This document shows, in pieces, positions 25,834-38,500 of a stretch of DNA of 64,000 nucleotides. Both the position numbers and the translations under genes were made by a program. The DNA comes from Chrysomallon squamiferum (lineage: Eukaryota > Mollusca > Gastropoda > Neomphalida > Peltospiridae): the NCBI GenBank assembly GCA_012295275.1, contig CM022679.1, positions 2,150,116 to 2,214,115 of the forward strand, written 5' to 3'. Position 1 is the stretch's first letter. Every line of letters begins with the position of its first letter. Below the pieces are notes generated by a model. The model did not search any database and was not told where the DNA came from. It worked only from the letters and a program-made list of their open reading frames with translations.

Positions 25834-28800
25834 AAATATTTGTTTACATTCGTCTAACAGACAGACATACTGTATGACTTGTGATTCCAGTCTGGAAATT
25901 TAATTTTCTGTTAACATAAGCTGAAGAGTGGAAGTTCATGGCTTGGTATTTGAGTTGTTAATCTGTCTACATTTTCTGTTAACAAATGCCTAAAAGAGAA
26001 AGCACATAGTTTGGTATTTCAAAGAGATTTCATAGACTGGGATTTCAATCTGAAAAGTGTGATTTTCTGTTAATATTTGGGTAATGGTGACCCACCCAAC
26101 ATTAACATTTGAATGCATCTACATCTAGCCATGAAAACAACTGAGTACAGAATTATTTTAAAAACATGCTGAGGACTAAACTTAAACAAAATATTATCAA
26201 ACTAAATTATTATGTTTATTAAATCCACCAAAAACATCTAAAACTATTCAGTAAATGCTAAGAGAAAAGTTGTGTACAAAAAGTTTCTGCATATCAAAGC
26301 TTTACTACATCTGGGCATAAAATCTTATTTTAATAATAATTATAATTTGCTAATTTGATGTGAAAGAAGAAATATTATTGAAAAAATAATAACAAAATAC
26401 AGGAATCAAATATATAAAATAAAAAAAATTAAAAAAAAATAATAAACATGAAAGGAAAAAAAATAAAGGTCTTACAAAGCAATATATACTTGTTTATATA
26501 GATTTAAAAAAACTCAAAACTATCTACATCAGTATGAAAATATATCTTTCTTAGATAAATAAAAACTGGTGCAAACCTCAAGCTCATTATCAGAAAATCA
26601 ATTTCTGAAATTGATGCATTTCCATATTCTCTATTTTCATACCCTGATCATCAACATCCAACCTGAACCAAGTTATTTATTTTTATTATGAAAATAGATA
26701 AATTGATGCTATTTAATACTATATTCTGAGGTAGATTTTAATTTTAACATAATTATTATTATTAAAGAAAGATGTATGTGAATGATGAAAATTTCCAAAC
26801 TGTTAATTGCAAAAACACAAAAATTATAACAAAAATTCCTATCTGATCAAACATAAAAAATAAAAATTACCCAAAACATGAGATTATACAAATACTCTGT
26901 CATAACAGATAGGTCAAAATCTAAATACACTGTGTTCTAAAGTATTATTTCATATTTCAAATTTAGTTACTTGATATAGTAAACAATTTTTGTCCCTTAC
27001 ACAATAGTATAAAAATAGGATATGATTTTAGTTATGCAAAACAGAAAATAACGTAACAAATTTGACAATTTATATATATATTTTTAAAACTATTTATGAA
27101 AGTAGAAATAAAATTTAAGGTACAAATTTGTTTAACAAATAACAGAAAATAGTTTTGCCTGTTCTAACAGAATAAAGTTACTTGTAGCTTTCTGTTTCCA
27201 GTAATCTCAGAAAAACACAATCTAACCCTCATTAAAATGCCAAACTTTTTAACCAATTGTGTGTATGCGTTTGGTTTCCCCTGCACACACCATCCTACAT
27301 CACAAATATAAATTTACTGAATTTGTAGATATACCCAGGTTTGGAGAAGATTTAACTCAGAATACTATAAAAGCACTGACAGAAGATATAACACTGTTTA
27401 TTGAAATCAGTAATTTGATTTTATCAACAAATAATTTAAACTTTATTTTGTCAGAAATGTGCAAAGCTACAGTTTAAACACTAACATTTTCACAGTGAGT
27501 ATTACAAATAAATGTTTCAGGCTTTAAAAATGCAGTTAGTTTTTACATTTAAAGTATATTCATGTTAAGATATAGCAAATACTTCCATTTTCTTTCTTCT
27601 TATTATTATTGTTAAACTAATCCAGATAGGCTTTCTAATAACAAAGTATGACAATCCTTCATATCATATACATAAATATTGCAAATTATACTGCCAACAC
27701 TGAGTTGAAATAATTTTTACTCCAAGATCAAAGCATGAGCTGTGATGAAAACTAAGCAACAACAAAACAGCATTTTCTGTTTATAGGCAATGCCAGCTGG
27801 AGAAAAACTTGAGCTTATCAACAAATATATAACATACTTTAACAATAAAAATTAAATTTTTTTTTTTATTTATTTATAATTATATATATGTATATATAAG
27901 AAGAAAAAAAAGTATTAAAATGATTTTGAGTCCCTACATAATTAAGTATAACAGTTCAAATTTTCAAATAACAATAAAGATATACTTTTGACAACTATGC
28001 AAATAAAATATCACAAAACAAGCCAGTAATGAAAAGTAAATTTTCTTGATGGATGTATTACAGAATATTACAAATACCTGTGATGTAAATGTGTACCAAC
28101 ATTACTTAAACATAAATTCTGTATAAAGAAGTTGGTTTTCATCAAAGCAGTAAACAGTGATTAGGATTTATTATAATAATAAATACATAAATAAAGATAG
28201 ATAATAATTAGAATAAAGATGAAATATTTTAACCATGATGCTAAGATGTAAACTCTGTAGTTTTCTTTTTCTCACAATATTTAATATCACATTTCTATTT
28301 ATTATTATTTTTTAACTTATTTATTTATTGTATTATTATTATTTTTTTATTTTACTGTTTTTTTTTTGTTTTTTTTTTATCATAATAAAAACATATTATG
28401 ATCCAAACTTTATGTATACGAAACAACAAAGATTACAAACAAAGAGAAAAGAAACCCACAAAATAACAATTTGAACAAAAAACAATCCTAGAGTAATAAG
28501 AATAAATACTGGAAATGTAACAAATATTCTGGTAACTTAATTCCTAAATTTCTGACAGTAATCTACTGAATTTTTGTTTCCTTTACTGTTTAACATTATT
28601 TTATCTTACAGTGACTGATGTAAACTTAATATTTAATACGAAAGAAGATTAAAATAAATCTTAACTACAACCAGAACATCATCATATATCTATTTTCTTA
28701 GTTTGTTTTAAGATTATTTAATTTTTTAAATCACATTTTAATTAAAACTCAGCCTTTCTAATACTTAATAATTAAATTTATAGTTTGGCTCAATTTAAAT

Positions 28801-30279
28801 GTTTTTCTATGATAAAAATTACATTATTCAAAAAGAACATTTTGAATGATATTTTCTAATATTTAATGGGACTTGAAAATAGATACAGACAGGTCTATCC
28901 ACCATTTTCTTTATTATTAGTTATTATTCTATGAATCACAAGCAGCAATACATTCAATCAACAAATCATGAGTAATACAAAATCATGCACCAATCACAGC
29001 ACACGTTACAAATTCCTCAACCAATGACATTTTGTTACCGATATTATTAGTTTAGTAACAGTTTAAAATGACACTGCTAACTAAGGGTTAATGAACTTAG
29101 TGGCATAAAACAAAACTGATTCAAACACTACTTCTACTTTTTTTAAATTTATGACTTAGAATAAAAATAAGTCCTGTACATTATTGTTACTGTTAAAATG
29201 TATTTTCACTATGTGACTTGTATCATTAAAATAATCTGGTCGTATTTTACTGCTGGAGTAAACTGGAGCAAATTATTTAGTCTGCACATCAAGATGGAGT
29301 CATAATATTTACAGGGTGAGATTTCCCATACAGGCTTTCTAGGCTAGTGCCTAGGGCAGCAGTTCATGTTACATAAATTTGTATTTTGACATTTGATTTA
29401 TAAGTAAATCATTATGTAAATGTAAAACCATGTTTTTGCTTTCAACTAGATCATAAGTTATATTCATGTTATATAAACTAAGTGGGAAGGGTGAGGTGGA
29501 CTTGAGCCTTGAGGACGGGGTGATAAAAAGTCTTTAGCCTATGGGTGGCAAGCAGATTAAATCCAACCCTGAATATGTATGGTTTTATTCCTTGCAAACA
29601 ATAATTGTAATCTTTAAAATATTAATATCAATTTCTACCAATCTGAAAAATCAAATCTTTCCCCGTGTGCGTGTGTGAATTTTGTTATTATTATTATTTC
29701 ATTTTCTCTTCTTCTTCCTTTTCTTTTAATTTAAAATTTTTTAAACTCAACTAATATTCAGTCATCTGCTAACCTTGATTTATGTTGAATCCTTATTTTG
29801 CTTTTATTTTCTTCAAGGATTTGATTAGGAAACAAAATCTCATCTTTTGGGTAGAAATCTGTTTTGATGCATGTGTTAGAAAAATAAGTTTTATGCTTCA
29901 AACTGGTTCTCTTTAAACAGAACCTTAATTTTTTTTAATACAACTGTTTAAAACAGACACACTTCTTTGTTAGCGCAAATCACATAGTGAGAACACACCT
30001 TTATACAAGACTAAAATCTCAAACAGTCATGTAAGTATGTGGACTGACGTCTTGTGTATTTTACACCCATAACAAATTAAATTGTGTGCACTCCTGTACA
30101 AGCAGTTTTTTTTATGTTTCTTTTAAATTAAAATAGGCACAAACTGGTGTGAATATGCATGAGAAAATGTCAACACTTAGACTGTGTAATATCTATAACT
30201 GTACTCTTGAATGTTTTTATTTTGAAAATCAAACACCACCAAATATTGTAAGACCAGGTAAGAAGTATTTCTTCAGCAT

Positions 30280-30320
<41 letters not shown>

Positions 30321-30572
30321 AGATTTGAACAGGTGTAATAAGACGTGAAAAATAGTTTGAGATAAAGAGATGGCTTGCTACAGAGTTTGATCATACTTCT
30401 ATGCATATCAGGTGATGTCTGGGTGTTACGCACAGTGTCCATACCATACCCCAATAAAGGCATCTGACATGTTCTGAATATTGTAAACATGATCCTCTTT
30501 GGTGTTACAGATGGACAAAAAAAAAAAAAAAAATGAAAAAAGAATAAAAAAGAAGAAATATTTCACAAAGTG
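25834..30572. other. Long AT-rich spacer, probably including the CARHSP1-type 3' UTR
   Basis: No protein-coding exon is recognisable over 4.7 kb. Since the cold-shock gene on the minus strand ends at 30573, some of this must be its 3' UTR, but no AATAAA on that strand is clearly its cleavage signal. It contains a hAT-like element (29312-29571), a poly(A) tract at about 30280-30316 and several T- or A-rich simple stretches. Confidence 0.5.
29312..29571. mobile_element. 260-bp hAT-like MITE with 8-bp target duplication
   Basis: Inverted ends: the left end is CAGGGTGAGATTTCCCATAC, and the right end in reverse complement is CAGGGTTGGATTTAATCTGC. Flanking octamers are aatattta and aatatgta, matching at 7 of 8 positions. 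The length, ends and 8-bp duplication fit a non-autonomous hAT element. There is no coding content. Confidence 0.78.
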
Positions 30573-32706
30573 TCAGTCAATAAGCTGTGACTTTTCTGAC
30601 GACGGGCTCATCTGGACAGGCGCGTCCCACCTCTCGTGAGTGACCCCGGGGGCCAAGTGGGTGATGTTCACGTGCACGGCTTGCTGCTTCTCATTGCGTG
30701 GCGGGATTGTCACTGTCTTGTACGTGACCTCATCTCCCGGCTTCGGCACATACTCTCCATCAATACTGCAAAAACAGAACCAGTCTACATTTTACATATC
30801 ACGTTATCATATGAATAAAAGTGTCTTATACATTCTGGTTTATCCTGACCCACACGAGCAAACATTTGTGGGCTAGAAGGAACTGTCAGCTAAAATGAAA
30901 AGTAGACAGCATTTTCTGTTCAAGTACAGAAAACACTGAAGTGTCAGTGAAACTGTTTGAGACAATCTACACTGCTGTTATCAGGCTGCTGGACCAAGAA
31001 CCCATCAAAACAGTCAGAAATGACTGGTATGTAGTGTGTAATTTAAAATCACAAAACGTTCATAAATAAAAATAAAAGGTTCCTCGTACTTTACACCATC
31101 AATCAAATGCAGTCTGAAATATGCTTGGTTATCAAATTTTTATTTTTGATTGTGTAGCATTTTCACAAAATGTCGGAAAATTCAAAAATGAGTTATTAGT
31201 ACCACAAGAAAGAGTATCCTTTCTACTTTTTTACGGCACATCATAATTGTAGACCCATCAGTCCTAAAAGGAGTTACGGGATAGAAACCGTAAAACAAGA
31301 ACTCGGCTTTCAAAGTATTTGGTTCATTTTGGAGTATTTACTGTAATTGCCATGGACAGATTTTGATCATTTACAGGAAAATCCCAACACTGATGGATTC
31401 ACCTTTCTTTTTCATCAAAAAAACAGCTTTTATTCACAATGTGTTTTGCAGAATTCATTTAGTTAAAATTCGACATAAATGTTTTTTTCCTGAGTTGTAT
31501 TTGTATATAGGTACAACTACTAAACTATAAAATGGCTGACTTACTCTGAGATGTGAACAAAGATGGGGTCAGGCGAGCCGTCGTCAGGAATAATGAAGCC
31601 GTGGCCCTGCTGTCTGCAGAACGTCTTCACCCGGCCTTTGTGGGTCGGTCCACTCAGGGCGCGCTCAGACCTGAAACAAACAACCTCAACTTTTAAAATG
31701 TCATTTGTCACAACCTTTCCCACTAATAAAGTATAATTATAAAACAGCTAGCTTGAGGTGAATTTTGTTTTGTTCTGTGACACACACACACACATATAAA
31801 TAATAATGGTGACATTTAAAAAGTATTAAATTTTTTCTTTTTCACTCAACAAAATTGTTTTCACTTGGTAAAACAGAACTGAGTAACTTCATGTAGTTAT
31901 TTTGAAACTGTAATTGCTGACACAGATATCATCTATACCACTACCTTTTAATACAAGACATAACAATTATTTTTCTTCTACTCATTTTGTTTTTCTGTAT
32001 TTACATTTATACATATTATTCAAGGAAACCTCTGAGGCTGTGTATAAAATATTAAGAAAATTATTATCAGTTGTAAAATTAAGAATGACAGAAACCGGAG
32101 TGTCATATTGGAAGTATACAAATGTAATGAGATCGCACATCAAACATCTGAAAACAGTAAAACTGATTTAGACATTACTTAACATGTCCCATTTTAGATT
32201 AATTCCAACATGATTTTATGTTTTACCATGAAAGTAAAGCTTGTACTGTTAACTATACTGATTATTTAATTACTAGTAGCAAATTAATCATTAACAATGA
32301 TCATGAAATTAAGAATTTTATCACAAAAGTGTGATGACTGCTAGAAATGTCAAAACGTTAGAAACTGTATTTAATTTGTTTTAGATGTTGGATCAGTCAC
32401 AGTAACAAATATTTTTCTTTTTAGAATTATCTTTGCTTTTTTTCTTTTAAATTAGTTGATTTTTATGTTTTTAAATTAATATTTATAGTTCCAAAATATG
32501 AATGTTTTAATTAAATTTTTATCTCTACATATTATAATTGTATTTACAACTTTTACAAAAAATTCTTACGCAGAGTATGTTCGAGATCTACGGGTTGGAA
32601 CAGGACTAGGAATTAAAAACTTGTGCCCAGAGTCTGTTGGAGACTCGCCCATGCTTGTCCTGTGACCCACGGTCGGGTGAGGGATATCTTTAGGAGCAGA
32701 CGACAT
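30573..32706 (-). CDS. CARHSP1: Calcium-regulated heat-stable protein 1 / CSDC2-type cold-shock protein
   Basis: Cytoplasmic single-stranded RNA-binding protein that in vertebrates stabilises mRNAs such as TNF. Three coding exons, 32570-32706, 31545-31670 and 30573-30765, give 151 residues (human CARHSP1 about 147). The start ATG at 32706 lies just after a 3' splice site, so the leader is split. Residues 34-46 ([13 protein letters not shown]) match the family's phosphorylated segment, and Ser45 sits in an RxRxxS Akt-type motif. The cold-shock fold follows with RNP1-like [13 protein letters not shown] and RNP2-like DPIFVHISD, then the conserved EGDEVTYK-like and NEKQQAV blocks and the tail [17 protein letters not shown]1 and CSDC2 are vertebrate co-orthologues of one invertebrate gene, so either symbol could be used. 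The family assignment is firm. Confidence 0.92.
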
Positions 32707-33398
32707 GTGTCCTGTTGTCAAATACTGTCAGCTGAAATAAAAGACACTATGTACTAACTTGTTATAATTTACAAAATTGTTTAGCTTGTTAATATTTTGT
32801 TAACTTTAATTTCTAATGACAAAGCATCTCATTCTCGGAAACTTGTATAATTTTAGTAATTACTCTGCAAAATGCCTTTTAGTTTTACTGTCATAATTTC
32901 TAACGCCTCTGTGTTAATATACAATTGTGCATGCTAAGTGTAATTATGTAATATAAATTATATTATATTTACATGTATCTCACACACACCCAATTAATGA
33001 TGTATTATGATTATTTCCGTTTACAAAGTTACAGGTATACTAGATTTAATTTTAACTGATTGTTTTATCTTGTAATATGAAATTAAGTTTAAAAAACCCC
33101 CAAACAAACAAACAACAAAAACAACAACAAGAATAACAAATAAAATAAAAACACAACAAAAACAAATAAATATTTCTTAAGCGATATTATTAACTTATTT
33201 GATATCGTTTAAGTTCTTTAACTTCTAAAACGAAAATGCAGCCCATGCGATAACAACGTCTAAGTGGATACAACACGCCCTAATTAAATGGAACTGTGGA
33301 AAACATGTAACCAGTCATTGAAATTTTTTGGTCATTATCAAATATTGTTACATGTCTTACACTGTACATAAAACAAGAAAAGAAGTACAATACTATAC

Positions 33399-33470
33399 CT
33401 CTTTCAAAAAAAGAAGTTCACTCGTGTTGAGCTTGTTTTTTCCGCTAATAAACTGTGTACTTATTCATTG
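33399..33470 (-). other. Probable non-coding 5' exon of the CARHSP1-type gene
   Basis: The coding exon is preceded on the minus strand by an acceptor (TTTCAG) near 32733. The best upstream donor is AAAGAG followed by GTATAG at 33398. The transcription start is unknown, so the right boundary is arbitrary. Confidence 0.4.
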
Positions 33471-35268
33471 ATGCGCTTAATTCAATATAAGTTATGTACC
33501 ATCGCTTTTGGTTCTTATTGCTATTCTGTTGCGTGTTATTTGTTGTTGTTGTTGTACTTGTTGTTCTTCACATTATTAAATGTTAATTCATGAAAAGATT
33601 TTAGATCATTCTTCAGTTTAGGAGGACCGCCAATTAATTATTTTGTTGTGGAGTTTGTTATATATATTTTTTAAATTTAAAGGTATGGTGTTTGAATGGT
33701 TTCAGTATTGTTTTTAATCTTTCTTTTGGTTCTCTTTCGTTGTTTTTCTAGAAGGTTTACAATGGTCTTTTTTTGTTTGTTTGTTTGTTTATTTGTTTTT
33801 TGTTATGTTCTGTACCTCTGACATAAGTAAATACCACCCCACCAAAAGAAACATTTTCACGTAGGCTTATGCATTGGTATCAGCCACACTAAGTTGAGGG
33901 GGGGGGTATCATCACTCATACAGATAACTCTCTGATGCTGCATTCCGTCAACAGACTTTTCAAATAATTATGAGGAATCATTAGTAGTTCAGTATTTTTC
34001 ATAGTATATCACTGTATGGCACATTTAAGAAAAGAAGAAAAAAAAGAGCCGTAAATAATAATAATAAAGAAAATATTAAGAAGGGTAAAATTATAATCAA
34101 CCTTGTGTGCAATGCACGTGTTCTTTCAATCAAATTATGTGTCATACACCCTTTAAATTTAGATACCTTGTCAAAAATGATGATAACAATAATTATTATT
34201 TCTCTTGTTCATTTAATTCATCATATAAATTTTTGTGTATGCACGCGCAGGGGTGGATCTATTACAAAACTAATGCAGCTTGAGCTTCAGAGCCTCTAAA
34301 CATAAGGGGGTCCCAGAACCAACTTTAGTCCACATTGCTTCAAAATTTTAATCCAAACCTTAGATGACATTGCTAAATTAAAAAATAAATAAAAATAAGC
34401 CCATGGAAAAAGATAATAGTGGTTAGCCAGACCTTGGTGCTACTAGCTAAGGGCTCCCATAACAGTTCAAAGGTATGTTGTAATTTCCTGTTCCTGTCTT
34501 GTAAAGAATGCTATATCTGTAAGAGTAACCCATGGAGGTAAAAGTTTAGTCTGTCATTACAGAATTGCTTTATAATATACAGAAATATATTTTAAATACA
34601 AAATTTCTTCTTTGGTTTCATCTTTAGCCTACTGAATGTTTTGAAACAATGAAAATATCAGCAGTAAAGGTTACATAAAGAGAAATAAAAACATTTTATT
34701 TGACACATCACATACATTTGAATGGTGTAGAATGTAAATTGAATAAACAGAACACATCATGTTTTGAACAATCAACATTTATCTTTAACAGTGTAAATGC
34801 TGAATATACATAACCCTGAACTTCAAATCAAGTAGCATTTGTCTTATTGAATTATTCTTAATATCAACAGCCTCATTTTAATATCACTTCTATCTCTATA
34901 CTGCTTGCCAAGAAATGCCTAGATGTAGACTGATAAACAGTGAAAAGTCTTACTATGAAATAACTGAAATTGACTAACTTCTTCAACAAGTTTTTGAATA
35001 GCATATTTAATGTTATAAATTCATAATAATAAAAAAAATAAATAAAAGATTTAGTTTCTAATTATTAGATATGGTATCCTTTTCTGTAAAAATCTCAAAG
35101 CTGAAACATTATCCCAGTATAAAATTCTTCAGTGCCTTGTTGAATGCTGGGAATGTAAATTGATCTAAATGATTTGATATACAGGGTCACATGTTCATAG
35201 TTCCTGTTTGCACATTTGTATCTTTTGTTCACTCTCCCGAATACTTTGATATAACTTATCTCAAACAT
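33471..35268. other. Spacer between the CARHSP1-type gene and DNAAF5
   Basis: AT-rich sequence without recognisable exons. It includes a run of seven or more G near 33899-33906, TTTG-type simple sequence near 33770-33800, and a possible one-ended transposon remnant starting CAGGGGTGGATCT near 34248. AATAAA on the minus strand occurs at 34695-34700 and 35319-35324; the latter is a candidate DNAAF5 poly(A) signal. Confidence 0.5.
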
Positions 35269-35512
35269 TCAAACCAGCACACTTTCTTATACAAGATGAT
35301 CGATTATACATTAACATATTTATTATTAGTTTGAATATTTTACTATTTACTAAAATATGTAGATTATTTAATGAGTTCATTTATAACAATTCAAACCAGC
35401 ACACTTTCATATGACAAGATGATTATACATTAACATATGTACTAACTAGCATTCAAATATATTACTATTTACTAAAAGATGTAGATTATTTAATCAGCTG
35501 ATTTGTATGAAG
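35269..35512. repeat. 122-bp tandem duplication covering the DNAAF5 stop codon
   Basis: tcaaaccagcacactttc occurs at 35269 and 35391. The following sequence (tacattaacata, actatttactaaaa, gtagattatttaat) is shared by both copies. The copy at 35391-35512 includes the last DNAAF5 codons and stop; the other is in the 3' flank. Confidence 0.88.
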
Positions 35513-38500
35513 TAGAAGTTGGTCGCAGTATCGCTGAGTTCTGTGTTTGTGTTTGACGGCCTCAACTTCAGTTTTCAACATGGATGGCTTTAACTCAGCA
35601 GCACATTTCAGAACTTCTGAAAAACAAAATAATATTCATTGTTAGTAATTAAATAAATAAATAAATTACAATTAAAACATTGAGATGTTTAAAACAAATA
35701 GCTATTCTTAGATTTGTATTAAAACTTTTAAAGTATACATGGAGTCAAATAAACGTTTAAAGAAAAATGTGCTATTAGATGTGCTCAGAGAAGAAAGATT
35801 TATACTGTGGTAAAAATGTAAATTAAGAATCTTTTGAATGTTTTCTTCTTCAATACAAGGCACTGTTTTTACAAATAAGTCCTAATATTTAAAAAAAAAG
35901 AAAACTAAATTCAAGGTAACTTGTTCAATTTTAATTATTTTTAAAGAGTATGTAACAAAGAATTGATTATACAAGCAGATTAAAAAATATTAAAAAAATA
36001 AAATCAATATTACAAATAAGTCTCACACTTTGATATTTTTGTATAATGTAACAAAATTTCCTTTCTGTTCACAACTTTAAATATATTTGCTTTCTCAGTT
36101 AGATCAAATGAAGATAAATTAATTTTGCTGTTTGAATTATTTAAAATTTTGTTTTTTTTATACAACCTCACCCCCCCAAAAAAAAAGAAAGAAAAAAAAA
36201 GAAAGAAAAAGAAATATATATATATATAACAAAATAAAATAAAATAAGAAAGAAAGAGAATGAAATATAAAAAAAAAAAAAAAAAAATGTTAAATATAAA
36301 AATAAAAACCAACCTAAAATGGCCTCCTGTATTTTTGGTTCTGGATCATCAAGGTGAACGAGGAGACCTCTGTAAATACCTTCAAGGTGAGCTCTGTACA
36401 GATCAGGGTCGTAATCTGACTGAAAACAGCTGAAGTAGGCCATGAACGTCTTGGCGACAGTGACTCTGATCTCGTCACTGCTGTCGTCGAGACGTTTGAG
36501 CAGCTCGGGGTAGATGTTGTGCAGACGGTCTCGAGACAGGGTGGGGCCCATCAGGTCAAAGATTCGAGTCATGACGCGACAGCTGATGAGTCGAGTGCTT
36601 TTGTTGTAGTCGTCCTGCATCGTTGTGATTATCTGTGTCAACAGATCCTCAACTACAGGCGCTAGCTGCAGAAAGATAAAAAAATAAAATAATACAGAGT
36701 TTGGTGGGAGGAAAGATGAATAAGTGGGAAAAGTGATGATAAATAGGAAATTGAAATAATGGGGTGGATAGGAAGTATAAATGAAGGAATGATGACCAGA
36801 TGGATGAATGAACAGACATACACACATACATAGATGTATTGGTCAGTAATGACTGAAAGAATATTTGAAATGATCCACTGAATAAGATTTTCTTAATAAC
36901 AATTATAAAAATACTGAACAAATATTTGATATTTTGTATAATAAAAAATAAGTCGGTACCAGTAAATTAAATATATATTTACAATTCATTTGTTTACAAA
37001 ACTAAAATGAATTCAATGAAATAACCATGTACTTGAAAAAACTAACACAAAAGCTGTGATTGTGATTTATAATAAGACGGATCACCATCTGAAACATGTA
37101 CAATTTGTATACTGAACCTTTTCCTGTGTGAGGACTCCACTCTGCAGCAGAGCCCAGCAACAAGACACTGCTGTTGTTCTGATGGCCCCCGCAGTTCGCC
37201 CTGCCCTCCACACACAGTTAGGAATAATGACATTCTGTATGAGCGTGACGGCAAAGTCACCAAACCTCTGTTTTGAGTCGAGTGTGCTGCCTGCATTCAC
37301 CATCAGTCGAGAGAGTAAACTGAAAAATTTCAGTCTCATCTCAGGATCTTTGTCTGGGTCCAGATTGGTGACAAGCATGGGAATGATGAAATCAAGAAGT
37401 TCACCTACTACAGGTCCTGTTTAAATAGAAAAATTCATAAAAAAAAAACCCTGTTAGTTAGAGTAACTTGTATTTGATGGTAAAATGTCAATACATTACC
37501 ATGATTATGTATTTTATATGTAAGGTGTGTGTATATATATGTGTGTCAGTGTTTTGGTAACAAAATTAATACTGAATACATTATTCATGTTATGGTACAT
37601 GATGGCACAAAAGTCACTTAATATATAAAAAAATATCAGTGATATTTAATAAAGAATTGAGATGTTTACCACGTAGAATCACACAACAGAGGAAAAAGCA
37701 AAGACTGTCCAACTTTATTTTGAAAACAACCAATGTTTTTTGTGTAAGCAACTCTGAATGCTGTTTTCAAAATAAAACTGAACAATGCCTCCTTATTGCT
37801 TAGTCATCTACTTCTCCAAGGAAAATTTCCCAAACCTTCATTAAATACCACTAAAAGAAAGAAAGAATGTGGATTATATAAAAAAACGTTATTTATTTTT
37901 TAAGTGACTTCAGTGCTGCTCTATATAATAAAGAGAAGACCACAAACCTGCTTCCACTAAGAGAACATCAAAGATTTGTCTCTCCACCGAGTGCAGAGTC
38001 CATGTGACAAAACCCTCCTGAAATGACTGGACAAGAGTCTCTGCGTGTTTTCTGTAAACCTCGGTCACTGAGTCCAGTCCTTCTGTTTTACCCAGCTTCA
38101 CTAGCAGCGTGTGCACCTGTCAGGTCAAGTCATTTTGATAATCATTTATTGAACAATTATTCAGTTTAGCTATTCTCTGGCTTAGCAGATAATGACATGC
38201 ATACTTAAATCCACTCAGTCAGTCAGTCTGTCTGTGTCTCTCACATAAACTCAAACAATCCATCGATAAACCCCCCCAAAAAAAACATTTTAAGATGTGG
38301 GTATGTTAAGAAACAAAATCATTTTAAGCTTGTATCAAAGGTCTACACTAAAACAATTTTAATATCTGACAAAGAAGAAGTTTAAACAATACCTCATCTT
38401 TAACTGTTATTTCAAACTGTACACTAAAATATCTGATAAAACAGCAGTTTAAATACCTCATCTTTAATTGTTGTGTTTTGTGTCTGTGCTGACACAGTGA

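Noticed and set aside
27259-27477. 72-codon plus-strand frame
   Set aside because: No family resemblance and no partner exons; likely chance in AT-rich DNA.
34248-34330. CAGGGGTGGATCT transposon-like end
   Set aside because: No matching inverted end or target duplication found within the following kilobase; kept only as a possible remnant.
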